This document shows, piece after piece, positions 51,919 to 60,636 of a DNA stretch of 64,000 nucleotides. The DNA is taken from NCBI RefSeq assembly GCF_000282215.1, contig NZ_AKJS01000066.1, positions 1-64,000 on the forward strand, in the 5' to 3' direction. The stretch comes from Pseudomonas sp. GM21. GTDB lineage: Bacteria; Pseudomonadota; Gammaproteobacteria; Pseudomonadales; Pseudomonadaceae. Position 1 is the first letter of the stretch, and each line of letters starts with the position of its first letter. The translations under genes were made by a program, and so were the position numbers. Under the pieces are notes generated by a model that was not told the origin of the DNA, ran no database searches, and worked only from the letters and a program-made list of their open reading frames with translations.

Positions 51919-52437
51919 ATGTCAGACCAAAGCCGCCAGATGACCCCTGAAGAAGCCGCTGAATTTGCCGAACAGGTCTTCAACAAAGCGCGCGAGGGCG
52001 ATGCGGCCATGATGGCTGCCCTGCTGACCAAAGGCCTGCCGCCTAATCTGCGCAACCACAAAGGTGACACCTTGCTGATGCTGGCCGCCTATCATGGCCA
52101 TGTGGAAACCGTAAAAGTGCTGCTCGAACACAAAGCCGACCCGGAAATTCGCAACGACAACGGCCAAAGCCCGATTGCCGGTGCCGCATTCAAGGGCGAC
52201 CTGGCAGTGGTCAAGGCACTGGTCGACGGCGGGGCGCAAGTGGAAGGTTCATCGTTTGATGGCCGCACCGCGCTGATGATGGCGGCGATGTTCAACCGCG
52301 TCGAAATCGTCGATTACCTGATCAGCAAAGGTGCCGATCCGAAAGCCAAGGACGCCAATGGCGTGTCCGCACTCGATGCCGCGAAAACCATGGGCGCCGT
52401 CGACACCACCGCGCAGCTGGAAAAACTGCTCGGCTGA
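51919..52437 (+). CDS. Ankyrin-repeat protein
   Basis: A 172-aa soluble protein starting MSDQSRQMTPEEAAEFA, with GTGGAG upstream. Four ankyrin repeats are visible, e.g. NHKGDTLLMLAAYHGHVETV, NDNGQSPIAGAAFKGDLAVV, SFDGRTALMMAAMFNRVEIV and DANGVSALDAAKTMGAV, each cut to its core. There is no signal peptide, so it is likely cytoplasmic. Such small ankyrin proteins in pseudomonads are sometimes linked to catalase or stress functions, but nothing here shows a partner. Confidence 0.88.
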   Translation: MSDQSRQMTPEEAAEFAEQVFNKAREGDAAMMAALLTKGLPPNLRNHKGDTLLMLAAYHGHVETVKVLLEHKADPEIRNDNGQSPIAGAAFKGDLAVVKALVDGGAQVEGSSFDGRTALMMAAMFNRVEIVDYLISKGADPKAKDANGVSALDAAKTMGAVDTTAQLEKLLG

Positions 52438-52446
52438 TCCTTTGCG

Positions 52447-52469
52447 GTGAGGGGGAAAAGCTCCCTCAC
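52447..52469 (+). terminator. Hairpin after the ankyrin gene
   Basis: GTGAGGG / CCCTCAC stem with a GGAAAAGCT loop, 10 nt beyond the stop. There is no strong T-tract. Confidence 0.55.
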
Positions 52470-52553
52470 TACAGGTCTCACCCTGCTCGGTAACTTCCCC
52501 CGAATGCGCTATCCTTCGCGCCCTCAAAAATCATTCGCTACAGGATCCACCTC

Positions 52554-53084
52554 ATGAAAGCCGCACTCGTCGAACTCATCAGCAAAATCAGCTCCGGGTG
52601 CATGAGCGATGACGAAATCCTGAAAGTCGCTGACGAAGCGGCTCAGGCCTACGCCGATCCTGAGACTTTTCTGACGGCCAACCCGGATATCAATTACGAC
52701 GACACGTTCCCGATCTCCTTGGGCGAATGGGTGGTTGTCGGCAGTCTGCCGGAGACGGTGCTGTTCCAGGCCGACACTTACATGGACCTGTTCGCCCAGA
52801 TCGTCGCCTCGTTCGGCCCGGGTGTTGATTTCAATATCAAGCCCAAGCAGCTGGCCAAAACCGAAGCCCTGACTGCGCTCAATCGCATTCAGGTGCAAAT
52901 GGGCAGCATGAACAAGGAAAACGGCGGCTACACGCTGATGAACTTCAGCCAGTTGCTCGACGACGAACTGCAAGTGGTGCTGGTCTACGGCAACGACGTG
53001 CCGCGGGTGCTCGAATTGTGCGCCGAGGTCGGCATCGCCGCTGCGCCATCTCTGGAAGCCTTGAAAGTGGCGATCCATATCTGA
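52554..53084 (+). CDS. Conserved hypothetical protein, 176 aa
   Basis: A soluble, acidic 176-aa protein starting MKAALVELISKISSGCMSDDE, with AGGATCC upstream. It reads as mixed alpha/beta with blocks LGEWVVVGSLPETVLFQ and LLDDELQVVLVYGNDVPRVLEL. No motif is recognised and no membrane segment is seen. It stands between the ankyrin gene and the small membrane gene, all on the plus strand, but with gaps that suggest separate transcripts. Clean coding pattern and good start make it a real gene; function not assigned. Confidence 0.78.
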   Translation: MKAALVELISKISSGCMSDDEILKVADEAAQAYADPETFLTANPDINYDDTFPISLGEWVVVGSLPETVLFQADTYMDLFAQIVASFGPGVDFNIKPKQLAKTEALTALNRIQVQMGSMNKENGGYTLMNFSQLLDDELQVVLVYGNDVPRVLELCAEVGIAAAPSLEALKVAIHI

Positions 53085-53162
53085 CGTTAATCCTATAAAA
53101 ATCGGAACCCTCGCATTAGGCGGCTATCCTAAGAGTGCAAATTACTCTTAGGGAGCGTCACC

Positions 53163-53354
53163 ATGGGTTCTACGTTCAACAGCCTGATTGCCTTGATCAT
53201 TTTCGTTCTGGATATCTGGGCCATCATCAACGTGGTTAAAAGTAGCGCCACTACCGGGATGAAAATCCTCTGGGTGCTGTTGATCGCGTGCTTGCCGGTG
53301 CTGGGGCTGATCATCTGGGCCATTGCCGGGCCACGGGGGAACGCGCGGATCTGA
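53163..53354 (+). CDS. PLDc_N-type small membrane protein
   Basis: A 63-aa protein starting MGSTFNSLIALIIFVLDIW, with TTAGGGAGC upstream. Two hydrophobic helices (about residues 6-24 and 33-54) are linked by VKSSATTGMKILW, the pattern of the phospholipase D N-terminal (PLDc_N) domain that occurs alone in many bacteria. The typical W-x-I-N-V-x-x-S block is present. It is an inner-membrane protein of unknown role. Confidence 0.85.
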   Translation: MGSTFNSLIALIIFVLDIWAIINVVKSSATTGMKILWVLLIACLPVLGLIIWAIAGPRGNARI

Positions 53355-53364
53355 CTCGAAACTT

Positions 53365-53397
53365 CCTGTGGGAGCTGGCCGGCTCGCTCCCACAAGG
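53365..53397. repeat. REP hairpin
   Basis: CCTGTGGGAGC / GCTCCCACAAGG around TGGCCGGCTC, 10 nt after the preceding stop. It probably also ends that transcript. Confidence 0.75.
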
Positions 53398-53501
53398 ACC
53401 GTGTTTTTCATACTCGCACGCAGTATGCCGTTGAACGATCAGTCCGCGAAAAAGTCCAGATGCTTGTAAGCCCATCAACGGGTTTTATCGAGGAGGCACT
53501 G

Positions 53502-53735
53502 ATGCAAAAGTGGAAGATCACTTTCGTGGATGATCACGGTGAAACAATCGATGAAGTCTTTGAGTGCGACGAGTGCCCGGACAACGAGCAAGCAGCCAAA
53601 CTCATCAAGGCCCGGCTTCTTCCTGTCGCCGCCGAACTGGATCTGAATGATCTGGAAGGGCGAACCGCTGATGCGAGCGTCAAAAGCCTTAAAGCCCAGA
53701 ACAGCATACAAATCCTCGGTATCACGCCAATCTGA
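53502..53735 (+). CDS. Small hypothetical protein, 77 aa
   Basis: Starts MQKWKITFVDDHGETIDEV, with GAGGAGG 7 nt upstream; the frame is open 14 codons further upstream without a better site. It is acidic and soluble, with a likely N-terminal beta hairpin and a Cys pair (FECDECPD) near residue 25, followed by a helix. No family is recognised. Position and ribosome site support a real gene. Confidence 0.7.
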   Translation: MQKWKITFVDDHGETIDEVFECDECPDNEQAAKLIKARLLPVAAELDLNDLEGRTADASVKSLKAQNSIQILGITPI

Positions 53736-53948
53736 ACACCTCCTGTCACATTCTCATCCAGGCCTTGGCAGCGGCTCTCTCTTGAGGCTACTCTGCAATC
53801 GAGATCAGCGAACGGATCGCTAAGGTCTGGTCTTGTCAGCTACATGCTTGCTTCCCAACGGCAACGAGATTGCCGCATCGCTCGCACCACTCGGTTGCGC
53901 GTGCCGGGAATACGGAAAGTCTATCCATCACTTTGAGGGGGACGTTTC

Positions 53949-54293
53949 ATGAGCACAGCCTATCAAGAAGACATCAGCAGCTCGGTGCTGCGCCGCATGA
54001 AAGAAGGCGGTTTCGACTTTTCAAGATTCCATCCCATCGAGTTCTACGCCATTTTCCCCGACGAGGAGCGGGCCCGCAGGGCAGCAGGACATTTTTACCG
54101 TGGTGAGTCCCTGAATGCGCAAATCAGTGTGCGCGACGATGGCGCATGGGCGCTTGAACTGAGCAAAGTCATGTACGCCACTTACGATGATATCGGCGAT
54201 TTCGAGCAATGTTTTGAGGCCGTGGTCGAGCCGCTGGGCGGCATCATCGAAGGATGGGGCGTCAAACAGGAGGTACGAGGGCTACTCGCATAA
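53949..54293 (+). CDS. rraB: RraB-family regulator of RNase E activity
   Basis: A 114-aa acidic protein starting MSTAYQEDISSSVLRRMKEG, behind AGGGGGAC. Core blocks GGFDFSRFHPIEFYAIFPDEE, cut for position, ISVRDDGAWALELSKVMYATYDD and FEAVVEPLGGIIEGWGVKQ are those of RraB, which binds and inhibits RNase E in enterobacteria. Whether the Pseudomonas member does the same is inferred. It has its own terminator. Confidence 0.85.
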   Translation: MSTAYQEDISSSVLRRMKEGGFDFSRFHPIEFYAIFPDEERARRAAGHFYRGESLNAQISVRDDGAWALELSKVMYATYDDIGDFEQCFEAVVEPLGGIIEGWGVKQEVRGLLA

Positions 54294-54316
54294 TCTTATG
54301 AACAGTGACACGCGCT

Positions 54317-54346
54317 AACGGCTGACCTTCGGGTTGGCCGTTTTAG
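54317..54346 (+). terminator. Terminator after rraB
   Basis: An 11-bp imperfect stem AACGGCTGACC / GGTTGGCCGTT with a TTCG-type loop, followed by TTTTAGTT, 24 nt beyond the rraB stop. Confidence 0.85.
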
Positions 54347-54399
54347 TTCATGGGGCGGTAAAACCCCTCCGGCAAAACCCTGAAACAAGAACCCGGCGC

Positions 54400-54423
54400 A
54401 AAAAAAACCGCCTGAGCAGGCGG
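54400..54423 (-). terminator. Orphan intrinsic terminator, minus strand
   Basis: CCGCCTG / CAGGCGG stem followed on the minus strand by eight T residues. No minus-strand gene lies upstream of it. Confidence 0.8.
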
Positions 54424-54560
54424 CGAAAGGGAGGTTCGGGCTGTTTTTCCAGCGAATGCACGGATTATCCGCACCGGCGACCGGGCAGTGAAATCAACTC
54501 TGACTATGCTGGTGATAGGCGACAACGTCGCCTTGCAATGAAGCGGGGGCAATCAAGTTG
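54400..54560 (-). ncRNA. Candidate small RNA ending at the orphan terminator
   Basis: The minus strand from about 54560 to the T-tract at 54400 has no open frame of note, an internal GGCGAC-GTT-GTCGCC hairpin near its start and a U-rich-tailed terminator, the layout of an Hfq-type sRNA. The 5' end is a guess. No known sRNA family is recognised. Confidence 0.3.
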
Positions 54561-54687
54561 GGGCGTTTGCTGCACAGGGTTGGTGCGGTATTGACGATGT
54601 GTATTTACAACTGATTGATATCTAAGCGTTTATGCCGATGGCACGGGCCTTGCGAAGCGTAGATGTCCGGGTGACAAGGAGTACGGC

Positions 54688-56097
54688 ATGATCCGCACCT
54701 ATTTTGATGAAATGTACGATGCCGGCGGCCTGGTCCGCCCGCATTATCGGGAGTTTGCCCGTTGGCTGGCCGAAACGCCTGACGAGCTTTTGGCACAACG
54801 GCGACGCGAGGCCGATCTGTTATTTCATCGCGCCGGGATAACATTCACGCTCTACGGTGATGAGCAAGGGACAGAGCGCCTGATTCCCTTTGACACCATT
54901 CCCCGCAGCATCCCTGCCAGTGAATGGCGGGTCGTCGAGCGCGGCTGCATTCAGCGGGTCAAGGCATTGAACATGTTCCTTGCCGACCTCTATCACGAGC
55001 AGCGCATCATCAAGGCGGGCATCATTCCAGCCGAGCAAGTGCTGGCCAACGAGCAATACCAATTGGCGATGCAAGGGCTGGATCTGCATCGGGATATTTA
55101 TTCGCACATTTCTGGCGTCGATCTGGTGCGCGACGGCGACGGCACGTATTACGTGCTTGAAGACAACCTGCGTACACCCAGTGGCGTGAGCTACATGCTT
55201 GAAGACCGCAAGATGATGATGCGGTTGTTCCCCGAACTGTTCGCGGCGCAACGCATTGCGCCCATCGATCACTATCCGAACTTGCTCCTGGATACCCTGA
55301 AAAGCTCCAGCCCGATCGACAATCCGAGCGTGGTGGTGCTGACCCCGGGTCGCTTCAACAGCGCGTTTTTCGAGCATGCCTTTTTGGCGCGGGAGATGGG
55401 GGTTGAACTGGTGGAAGGCGCAGACCTGTTCGTGCGGGACGACAAGGTGTTCATGCGCACCACCGACGGGCCGAAAGCCGTCGACGTGATTTACCGTCGC
55501 CTCGACGACGCGTTCCTCGATCCACTGGCGTTCAACCCGGATTCGATGCTGGGCGTTCCGGGGCTGCTGTCGTCATACCGGTCAGGCAACGTGGTGCTGG
55601 CGAATGCCATCGGCACTGGAGTCGCGGATGACAAGTCGGTGTATCCGTTTGTCACTGACATGATCCGTTTCTACCTCGATGAAGAGCCGATCCTGAAAAA
55701 CGTGCCGACCTTCCAGTGCCGAAACCCTTCTGAACTGTCCCACGTACTGGCCAATCTTCCCGATCTGGTGGTCAAGGAAACCCAGGGCTCCGGTGGTTAC
55801 GGAATGCTGGTGGGGCCGGCGGCGACGGCGGCGGAAATCGAGTCGTTCCGTGCGCGGATCAAAGCCAAGCCCCATGCGTACATCGCGCAACCGACGTTGT
55901 CCCTGTCGACCTGTCCGACCTTTGTCGAAAACGGCATTGCTCCACGCCACATCGACCTGCGTCCGTTTGTATTGTCTGGCCGCGAAACCCGGGTTGTACC
56001 CGGCGGTTTGACCCGTGTCGCCCTGCGTGAAGGCTCTCTGGTGGTGAATTCCTCACAGGGCGGCGGAACGAAGGACACCTGGGTGGTCGAGGATTGA
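54688..56097 (+). CDS. Circularly permuted ATP-grasp protein (DUF404/DUF407 type)
   Basis: A 469-aa cytoplasmic protein starting MIRTYFDEMYDAGGLVRPHY, with AAGGAG about 8 nt upstream. Family blocks are RIIKAGIIPAEQVL, RDGDGTYYVLEDNLRTPSGVSYMLEDRKMM, cut for position at about residues 148-178, and ETQGSGGYGMLVGP near 367. It is the first gene of a conserved trio with an alpha-E protein and a transglutaminase-like protein. The trio is thought to act in peptide ligation and processing, but no product is established. Gaps of 12 nt and a 4-nt overlap show one operon. Confidence 0.92.
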   Translation: MIRTYFDEMYDAGGLVRPHYREFARWLAETPDELLAQRRREADLLFHRAGITFTLYGDEQGTERLIPFDTIPRSIPASEWRVVERGCIQRVKALNMFLADLYHEQRIIKAGIIPAEQVLANEQYQLAMQGLDLHRDIYSHISGVDLVRDGDGTYYVLEDNLRTPSGVSYMLEDRKMMMRLFPELFAAQRIAPIDHYPNLLLDTLKSSSPIDNPSVVVLTPGRFNSAFFEHAFLAREMGVELVEGADLFVRDDKVFMRTTDGPKAVDVIYRRLDDAFLDPLAFNPDSMLGVPGLLSSYRSGNVVLANAIGTGVADDKSVYPFVTDMIRFYLDEEPILKNVPTFQCRNPSELSHVLANLPDLVVKETQGSGGYGMLVGPAATAAEIESFRARIKAKPHAYIAQPTLSLSTCPTFVENGIAPRHIDLRPFVLSGRETRVVPGGLTRVALREGSLVVNSSQGGGTKDTWVVED

Positions 56098-56109
56098 AGG
56101 AAGCCTGCC

Positions 56110-57060
56110 ATGTTAAGTAGAACTGCCTCGGATTTGTATTGGATGTCACGTTACCTGGAGCGGGCGGAAAACCTCGCACGGATGCTCGACATCAGTTATT
56201 CGCTGTCGCTGATGCCACAGGATGGTCGCGGTGACGGGCTGCACGAACTCGCCATGCCGCTGCTGATCACCGGTACCCTGGACGATTATCTGGAGCGCCA
56301 CGGCGCGTTGCATGCCGAACGGCTGCTGCATTTTTTCGCCCTGGATGCGGCCAACCCGGCGAGCATCTACAGCTGCCTCGGTGCCGCTCGGGCAAGCGCC
56401 CATGCGGTGCGTGGGCGAATCACCGCCGATATGTGGGAAAACATCAACGCCACCTGGCTGGAGATTCGCGGGATTGCCGAACAGGGGTTGAGCCGCTACG
56501 GCATGAGTCGTTTTTGCGAATGGATCAAGGAACGTTCCCACCTGTTTCGGGGCGCGTCCTACGGCACCATCATGCGTAACGATGCGTTCCGCTTCATTCG
56601 TCTGGGAACATTTATCGAAAGGGCTGACAACACACTGCGCCTTCTCGATGCGCGCTACGAAATGGCCGGTGATCAAGCCGAAGCCGTCAGTGACAGTACG
56701 GCGCACGCCTATTACCAGTGGAGCGCATTGCTCCGTGCGCTGTCGTCGTTCGAGGCGTACACCGAGGTCTACCGCGATGCTCCCGGTGCCCGGCATGTGG
56801 CTGAGTTGCTGTTGTTGCGGGCCGATGTGCCGCGCTCATTGCGCGCCTGTACCGAAGAAATCGACCAGATCCTCGCCAGTCTGCCGGGGGCCAACGGCCG
56901 TCCGGCTCAACGTCTGGCCGCTGAGATAGACGCGCGCCTGCGCTACACCGGCATCAACGAAATTCTCGAAGAAGGCCTGCACGCCTGGCTGACCGAGTTC
57001 ATCCCGCTGGTGCGCCAGTTGGGCAACGCCATTCACAGTTCATACCTGGAGGCTGCATGA
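56110..57060 (+). CDS. Alpha-E domain protein (DUF403)
   Basis: A 316-aa, almost entirely helical protein starting MLSRTASDLYWMSRYLERAENLARML, quoted for its start. This opening with WMSRYxERAENxAR is the defining mark of the family. RFIRLGTFIERADNTLRLLD near residue 165 repeats it, so an internal duplication is likely. GGAAGCCTGCC precedes the ATG. It overlaps the transglutaminase gene by 4 nt (ATGA). Its biochemical role is unknown; it always accompanies the permuted ATP-grasp protein. Confidence 0.92.
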   Translation: MLSRTASDLYWMSRYLERAENLARMLDISYSLSLMPQDGRGDGLHELAMPLLITGTLDDYLERHGALHAERLLHFFALDAANPASIYSCLGAARASAHAVRGRITADMWENINATWLEIRGIAEQGLSRYGMSRFCEWIKERSHLFRGASYGTIMRNDAFRFIRLGTFIERADNTLRLLDARYEMAGDQAEAVSDSTAHAYYQWSALLRALSSFEAYTEVYRDAPGARHVAELLLLRADVPRSLRACTEEIDQILASLPGANGRPAQRLAAEIDARLRYTGINEILEEGLHAWLTEFIPLVRQLGNAIHSSYLEAA

Positions 57061-57866
57061 GACTTTCCATTAGCCACGAAACCACCTATCACTATGAAGA
57101 TCAGGTGCGGGCGAGCATCCAGTACCTGCGACTGACACCCCACGACAGCGAGCGTCAGCACGTGCTCAGCTGGCAACTCGACCTGCCGCGCCCGGTACGC
57201 GCGCAACTCGATCCGTTTGGCAACATTTTGCACGTGCTGACCATGGACGAGCCGCACGAGGCAATCATCATCGGCGCCCGTGGCCAGGTCGACATCGATG
57301 AACTGCGTGAAGCTGAGCATGAAAGCCAGTCGGCCCTGCCGTTCCTGCGTTTCACACGCCTGACCGAGCCGGACGAAGCCTTGCGAGCGTTCGCGCAAAA
57401 GGAATGCAAAACCCGTCGGGACCGCACTGCGCTGATCGACTTGATGCATGGCCTTAACCAGCACATGACCTACTCGCCGGGTTCAACCGAAGTCGACACC
57501 AGCGCGGCTCAAGCCTTCGCCGGGCGTTCAGGCGTCTGTCAGGATCACACCCATGCGTTTCTCGCCTGCGCGCGCAGCCTGGGCATTCCGTCGCGTTATG
57601 TGTCGGGTTATCTGTACAGCGAAAACAGCGAACACCTGGCCAGTCACGCCTGGGCTGAAGCCTGGCTGGATGATGCCTGGTACAGCTTTGACGTGACCAA
57701 TGAACTGGCTCGTCCGGAGCGCCACTTGAAACTGGCGGTGGGCCTGGATTATCTGGATGCCTGCCCGGTACGCGGGATGCGCCGGGGGGGCGGGTGCGAA
57801 CAGATGCATGCGAAGGTGTTTGTGTCGCCAACGCCGATGCCGGTTGTCTCGGTCCAACAGCAATAA
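57057..57866 (+). CDS. Transglutaminase-like cysteine protease family protein
   Basis: A 269-aa protein starting MRLSISHETTYHYEDQVRAS, with a beta-rich N-terminal domain (residues 1-110) and a transglutaminase-like core. The catalytic Cys is in AGRSGVCQDHTHAFLACARS near residue 160, the His in HLASHAWAEAWLDD near 200 and the Asp in WYSFDVTNE near 215. The fold is that of bacterial transglutaminase-like peptidases; the reaction here is probably peptide or amide hydrolysis. It is the third gene of the ATP-grasp/alpha-E operon and ends before a REP pair. Confidence 0.9.
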   Translation: MRLSISHETTYHYEDQVRASIQYLRLTPHDSERQHVLSWQLDLPRPVRAQLDPFGNILHVLTMDEPHEAIIIGARGQVDIDELREAEHESQSALPFLRFTRLTEPDEALRAFAQKECKTRRDRTALIDLMHGLNQHMTYSPGSTEVDTSAAQAFAGRSGVCQDHTHAFLACARSLGIPSRYVSGYLYSENSEHLASHAWAEAWLDDAWYSFDVTNELARPERHLKLAVGLDYLDACPVRGMRRGGGCEQMHAKVFVSPTPMPVVSVQQQ

Positions 57867-57883
57867 TCTGCAGCACCACAATA

Positions 57884-57979
57884 CCCTGTGGGAGCGAGCC
57901 TGCTCGCTATAGCGGTCTTTCAGTCAGCAAATCTGTGACTGATACACCGCCATCGCGAGCAGGCTTGCTCCCTCCAGGG
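57884..57979. repeat. REP pair
   Basis: CCCTGTGGGAGCGAGCCTGCTCGCTATAGCGG on the left (ends overlap the 20-base limit only as a description of two 16-nt halves) and CGCCATCGCGAGCAGG with CTTGCTCC on the right, between convergent genes. Confidence 0.8.
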
Positions 57980-57988
57980 TTGATGGTG

Positions 57989-58810
57989 TCAGGGCTTAAC
58001 CTTGCGCCCGGCCATATGCTTCAAATACCCCACCAGCATGTCCAGATCCCGCTCCGGCAACACCTGCGCGGTAAATCCCGGCATCTTCGCCTGCGGCCAC
58101 TGGCGCAGGCTCTGCGGATCCCGGATGTACCGCTTCAGAAAGTCCGCTCCAAAATACTCGGTCGGACTATACGGAATATTCAGATCCGGCCCGAACTGCG
58201 CATCTCCGGCACCATTCAGTCGATGGCATGCCAGGCAGTTTTTCTGAAACAGCGCAAAACCTTGATTGACCGGATCGTCCGCTTTCAAGGCCGGATCCGG
58301 CAGCAGGGCAGGGAAGCGCTCGGCCACCGGCGCCAAACGTTTGATGCTGGCGACTTGGTATGGCCACTGCTCCGGGCTGATATTGCCTGCCTGCGGATTA
58401 CTCCAGACCAGATAAAACGGCCCGGCACTTGGCTTGCCGGCAGACAGCGCCGGCCACGGTTTGGCCGGGTCTTCAATCGCCAACCATGCCTGCGCGCCTT
58501 GGGTGTTGAGCAAAGGTGCCGCGGCCAACTCGGCGGCAAAACCGTCCAGCGCCACGGCTTGCAAATGGTCAGCAGGCTTGATGTCGGTCAACAAGGCCGC
58601 CAGCGGCACCGCTTGATAACTCATCTCCCGTTTGTAGGAAACATCGTCGGCAATGCGCAGAGTCTGGAGTCGAGGGTGCTTGAGCAGTTCCTCGGTCTGC
58701 CAGGTGCGACTGCTCGCGCCCAGCTCAAGGTTCAGCTGTGCGGCAAACAGAGGCGTGCTGAACAGCAAGGCCCCGATCAGAGTGAGCGTTTTCAATAGAT
58801 CGTCATCCAT
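57989..58810 (-). CDS. Periplasmic c-type cytochrome with N-terminal extra domain
   Basis: A 273-aa protein starting MDDDLLKTLTLIGALLFSTPLFA, with a signal peptide cut near LFA-AQ. Residues about 25-165 form a non-heme domain (LNLELGASSRTWQTEELLKH, LVWSNPQAG) that recalls the oxidoreductase-molybdopterin-like fold, but without visible cofactor ligands. The C-terminal 90 residues hold one heme site, CLACHRLNG near residue 190, with the axial Met probably in AKMPGF. It is probably a soluble periplasmic electron carrier or part of an unknown dehydrogenase. No partner gene is adjacent. Confidence 0.82.
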   Translation of the reverse strand: MDDDLLKTLTLIGALLFSTPLFAAQLNLELGASSRTWQTEELLKHPRLQTLRIADDVSYKREMSYQAVPLAALLTDIKPADHLQAVALDGFAAELAAAPLLNTQGAQAWLAIEDPAKPWPALSAGKPSAGPFYLVWSNPQAGNISPEQWPYQVASIKRLAPVAERFPALLPDPALKADDPVNQGFALFQKNCLACHRLNGAGDAQFGPDLNIPYSPTEYFGADFLKRYIRDPQSLRQWPQAKMPGFTAQVLPERDLDMLVGYLKHMAGRKVKP

Positions 58811-58916
58811 GTCGTGAAGATGCCATAAAGGTTGGCACACCCACGCTGGCTCGGGTAGCGAGCCAGTCACATTTTGGAATGACGATATAAATACCTGACG
58901 CCGTATTTTTTACCGA

Positions 58917-59012
58917 CTAGCCAATCACCTTGGTCAGATTCGGCAAAATCAACAACAGCGTGGTAGCGAAAAGAATGAGCCCCGCTTGACGTACTTTTGA
59001 TTGCTTGAACAT
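58917..59012 (-). CDS. Single-helix small protein, 31 aa
   Basis: Reading from the ATG at 59012 gives MFKQSKVRQAGLILFATT...LPNLTKVIG, a basic N-terminus followed by one hydrophobic helix. An AAAGGCGG stretch lies upstream. It is below the usual length cut-off. Its charge pattern is that of small inner-membrane proteins, and no other gene covers the span. Function unknown. Confidence 0.5.
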   Translation of the reverse strand: MFKQSKVRQAGLILFATTLLLILPNLTKVIG

Positions 59013-59403
59013 GGCTTGACCGCCTTTATTGTTATTTCCTGATGCCTGCCTGCATATCTCCATGACGGCAGAGCGTTGCACTTCCTGTAAGACGAGCGCC
59101 TCGGCAAAACCCGACGACAACTTCGTACACTTCACCTTAGAGCCCACGTCACCCGTGGTTTAGATCCATTTCGTATGGAGCTGTTGGTAAAAGCTATAAA
59201 AAAGACATGAGGCCTATTGCCAGCTTCTTGGGCGCCCTTTTGCTAGACAGCTCCGTGTCCTGAAACGGTTAATCCCATAGCAGGCTACCGTCCGTCTGAG
59301 CGTGTCCGTCAACGTCTGTGAGCACTGCGGTCATTGAATCCGAACCGACTCGGCATAAGAGTGAGCGCTCAGTATTTACTCACCGCCCAGGTTCGAGGAC
59401 GTC
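59013..59403. other. Intergenic region before the thiolase gene
   Basis: 391 nt without a supported gene. Near the thiolase end lies a TGAGCGCTCA palindrome (59362-59371), and GTGAG...CTCAC half-sites span 59361-59383. This could be an operator, but no regulator gene is adjacent. Confidence 0.35.
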
Positions 59404-60609
59404 ATGACCCAAGCTTTGATATTCGATGCGTTACGCACGCCCCGCGGCAAAGGCAAGGCCGATGGCGCCTTGCACAGCGTCAAACCGGTCAATCTGGTGG
59501 CCGGCTTGCTGACGGCGCTGCAACAGCGCACCTCGCTCGATACCAGTCAGGTCGATGATGTCGTCCTCGGTTGCGTGACGCCTATCGGTGATCAAGGCTC
59601 CGATATCGCCAAGACCGCGACCCAAGTGGCGGATTGGGACGTCAGCGTCTCGGGTGTTCAGATCAACCGCTTTTGCGCTTCAGGCCTTGAGGCGGTGAAC
59701 CTCGGCGCGATGAAGGTGCGTTCCGGCTTCGAAGACCTGGTGGTGGTCGGCGGTGTCGAGTCGATGTCCCGCGTGCCGATGGGCAGTGACGGCGGCGCCT
59801 GGGCGTTGGACCCGGAGACCAACCTGCACAGCCATTTCACCCCACAGGGCGTGGGCGCTGACCTGATCGCCACGCTTGAAGGTTTCAGCCGCCAGGACGT
59901 CGATGCTTACGCGCTGTACTCGCAACAGAAAGCGACGCGGGCACGGGCGAACGGTTCGTTCAACAAGTCACTGGTGCCGGTGCAGGATCAGAACGGCATC
60001 ATCCTGCTCGATCACGATGAGTTCATTCGGGCCGACTCCACCCTGGAAGGCTTGGGCAAGCTCAAGCCGAGTTTCGAGATGATGGGGCAAATGGGCTTCG
60101 ACGCCACGGCGTTGCGGGTTTACAGCCATGTCGAACGGATCAATCACGTCCACACGCCGGGCAATAGCTCCGGAATCGTCGATGGCGCCGCACTGATGCT
60201 GATCGGTTCCGAGGCGAAGGGCCGGGCGTTGGGTTTGCAGCCTCGGGCGCGGATTGTCGCCACGGCAGTCACCAGCACCGACCCGACCATCATGCTCACC
60301 GGCCCCGCGCCGGCCACCCGTAAAGCACTGGCCAAGGCCGGCCTGCGGGTTGATGACATCGACCTGTTCGAAGTCAACGAAGCGTTTGCCTCGGTGGTGC
60401 TCAAATTCATCAAGGACATGGCCATCGACCCGGACAAGGTCAACGTCAACGGCGGCTCCATTGCCATGGGCCACCCGTTGGGTGCCACGGGGTGCGCAAT
60501 TCTCGGCACGTTACTCGATGAGCTGGAAAACCGGCGCCTGCGCTATGGCCTCGCGACGCTGTGTGTCGGCGGCGGCATGGGCATTGCCACCATCATCGAA
60601 CGCCTCTGA
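59404..60609 (+). CDS. Acetyl-CoA C-acyltransferase (thiolase)
   Basis: A 401-aa enzyme with all thiolase signatures. The nucleophilic Cys is in [21 protein letters not shown] near residue 92, cut for position. [18 protein letters not shown] lies near 348, with the general-base His, and the second Cys is in [10 protein letters not shown] near 388. It cleaves 3-ketoacyl-CoA or condenses acetyl-CoA. It starts [18 protein letters not shown]. The FadJ-like gene follows 27 nt later, so the pair forms a beta-oxidation operon separate from fadBA. Confidence 0.93.
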   Translation: MTQALIFDALRTPRGKGKADGALHSVKPVNLVAGLLTALQQRTSLDTSQVDDVVLGCVTPIGDQGSDIAKTATQVADWDVSVSGVQINRFCASGLEAVNLGAMKVRSGFEDLVVVGGVESMSRVPMGSDGGAWALDPETNLHSHFTPQGVGADLIATLEGFSRQDVDAYALYSQQKATRARANGSFNKSLVPVQDQNGIILLDHDEFIRADSTLEGLGKLKPSFEMMGQMGFDATALRVYSHVERINHVHTPGNSSGIVDGAALMLIGSEAKGRALGLQPRARIVATAVTSTDPTIMLTGPAPATRKALAKAGLRVDDIDLFEVNEAFASVVLKFIKDMAIDPDKVNVNGGSIAMGHPLGATGCAILGTLLDELENRRLRYGLATLCVGGGMGIATIIERL

Positions 60610-60636
60610 GCCCCCGACTTTCAAGGAAACATGTTC

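Larger units (their letters stand above)
54347..54687. other. Intergenic region with orphan minus-strand terminator
   Basis: About 340 nt before the ATP-grasp gene with no supported protein gene. It contains a clean terminator pointing left at 54400-54423 and a GGCGAC-GTT-GTCGCC hairpin (54518-54534). Together these suggest a short minus-strand transcript. Confidence 0.45.

Noticed and set aside
59362..59371. TGAGCGCTCA palindrome as an operator for the beta-oxidation genes
   Set aside because: Only 10 bp, no second copy seen and no adjacent regulator; mentioned only as a possibility in the intergenic entry.
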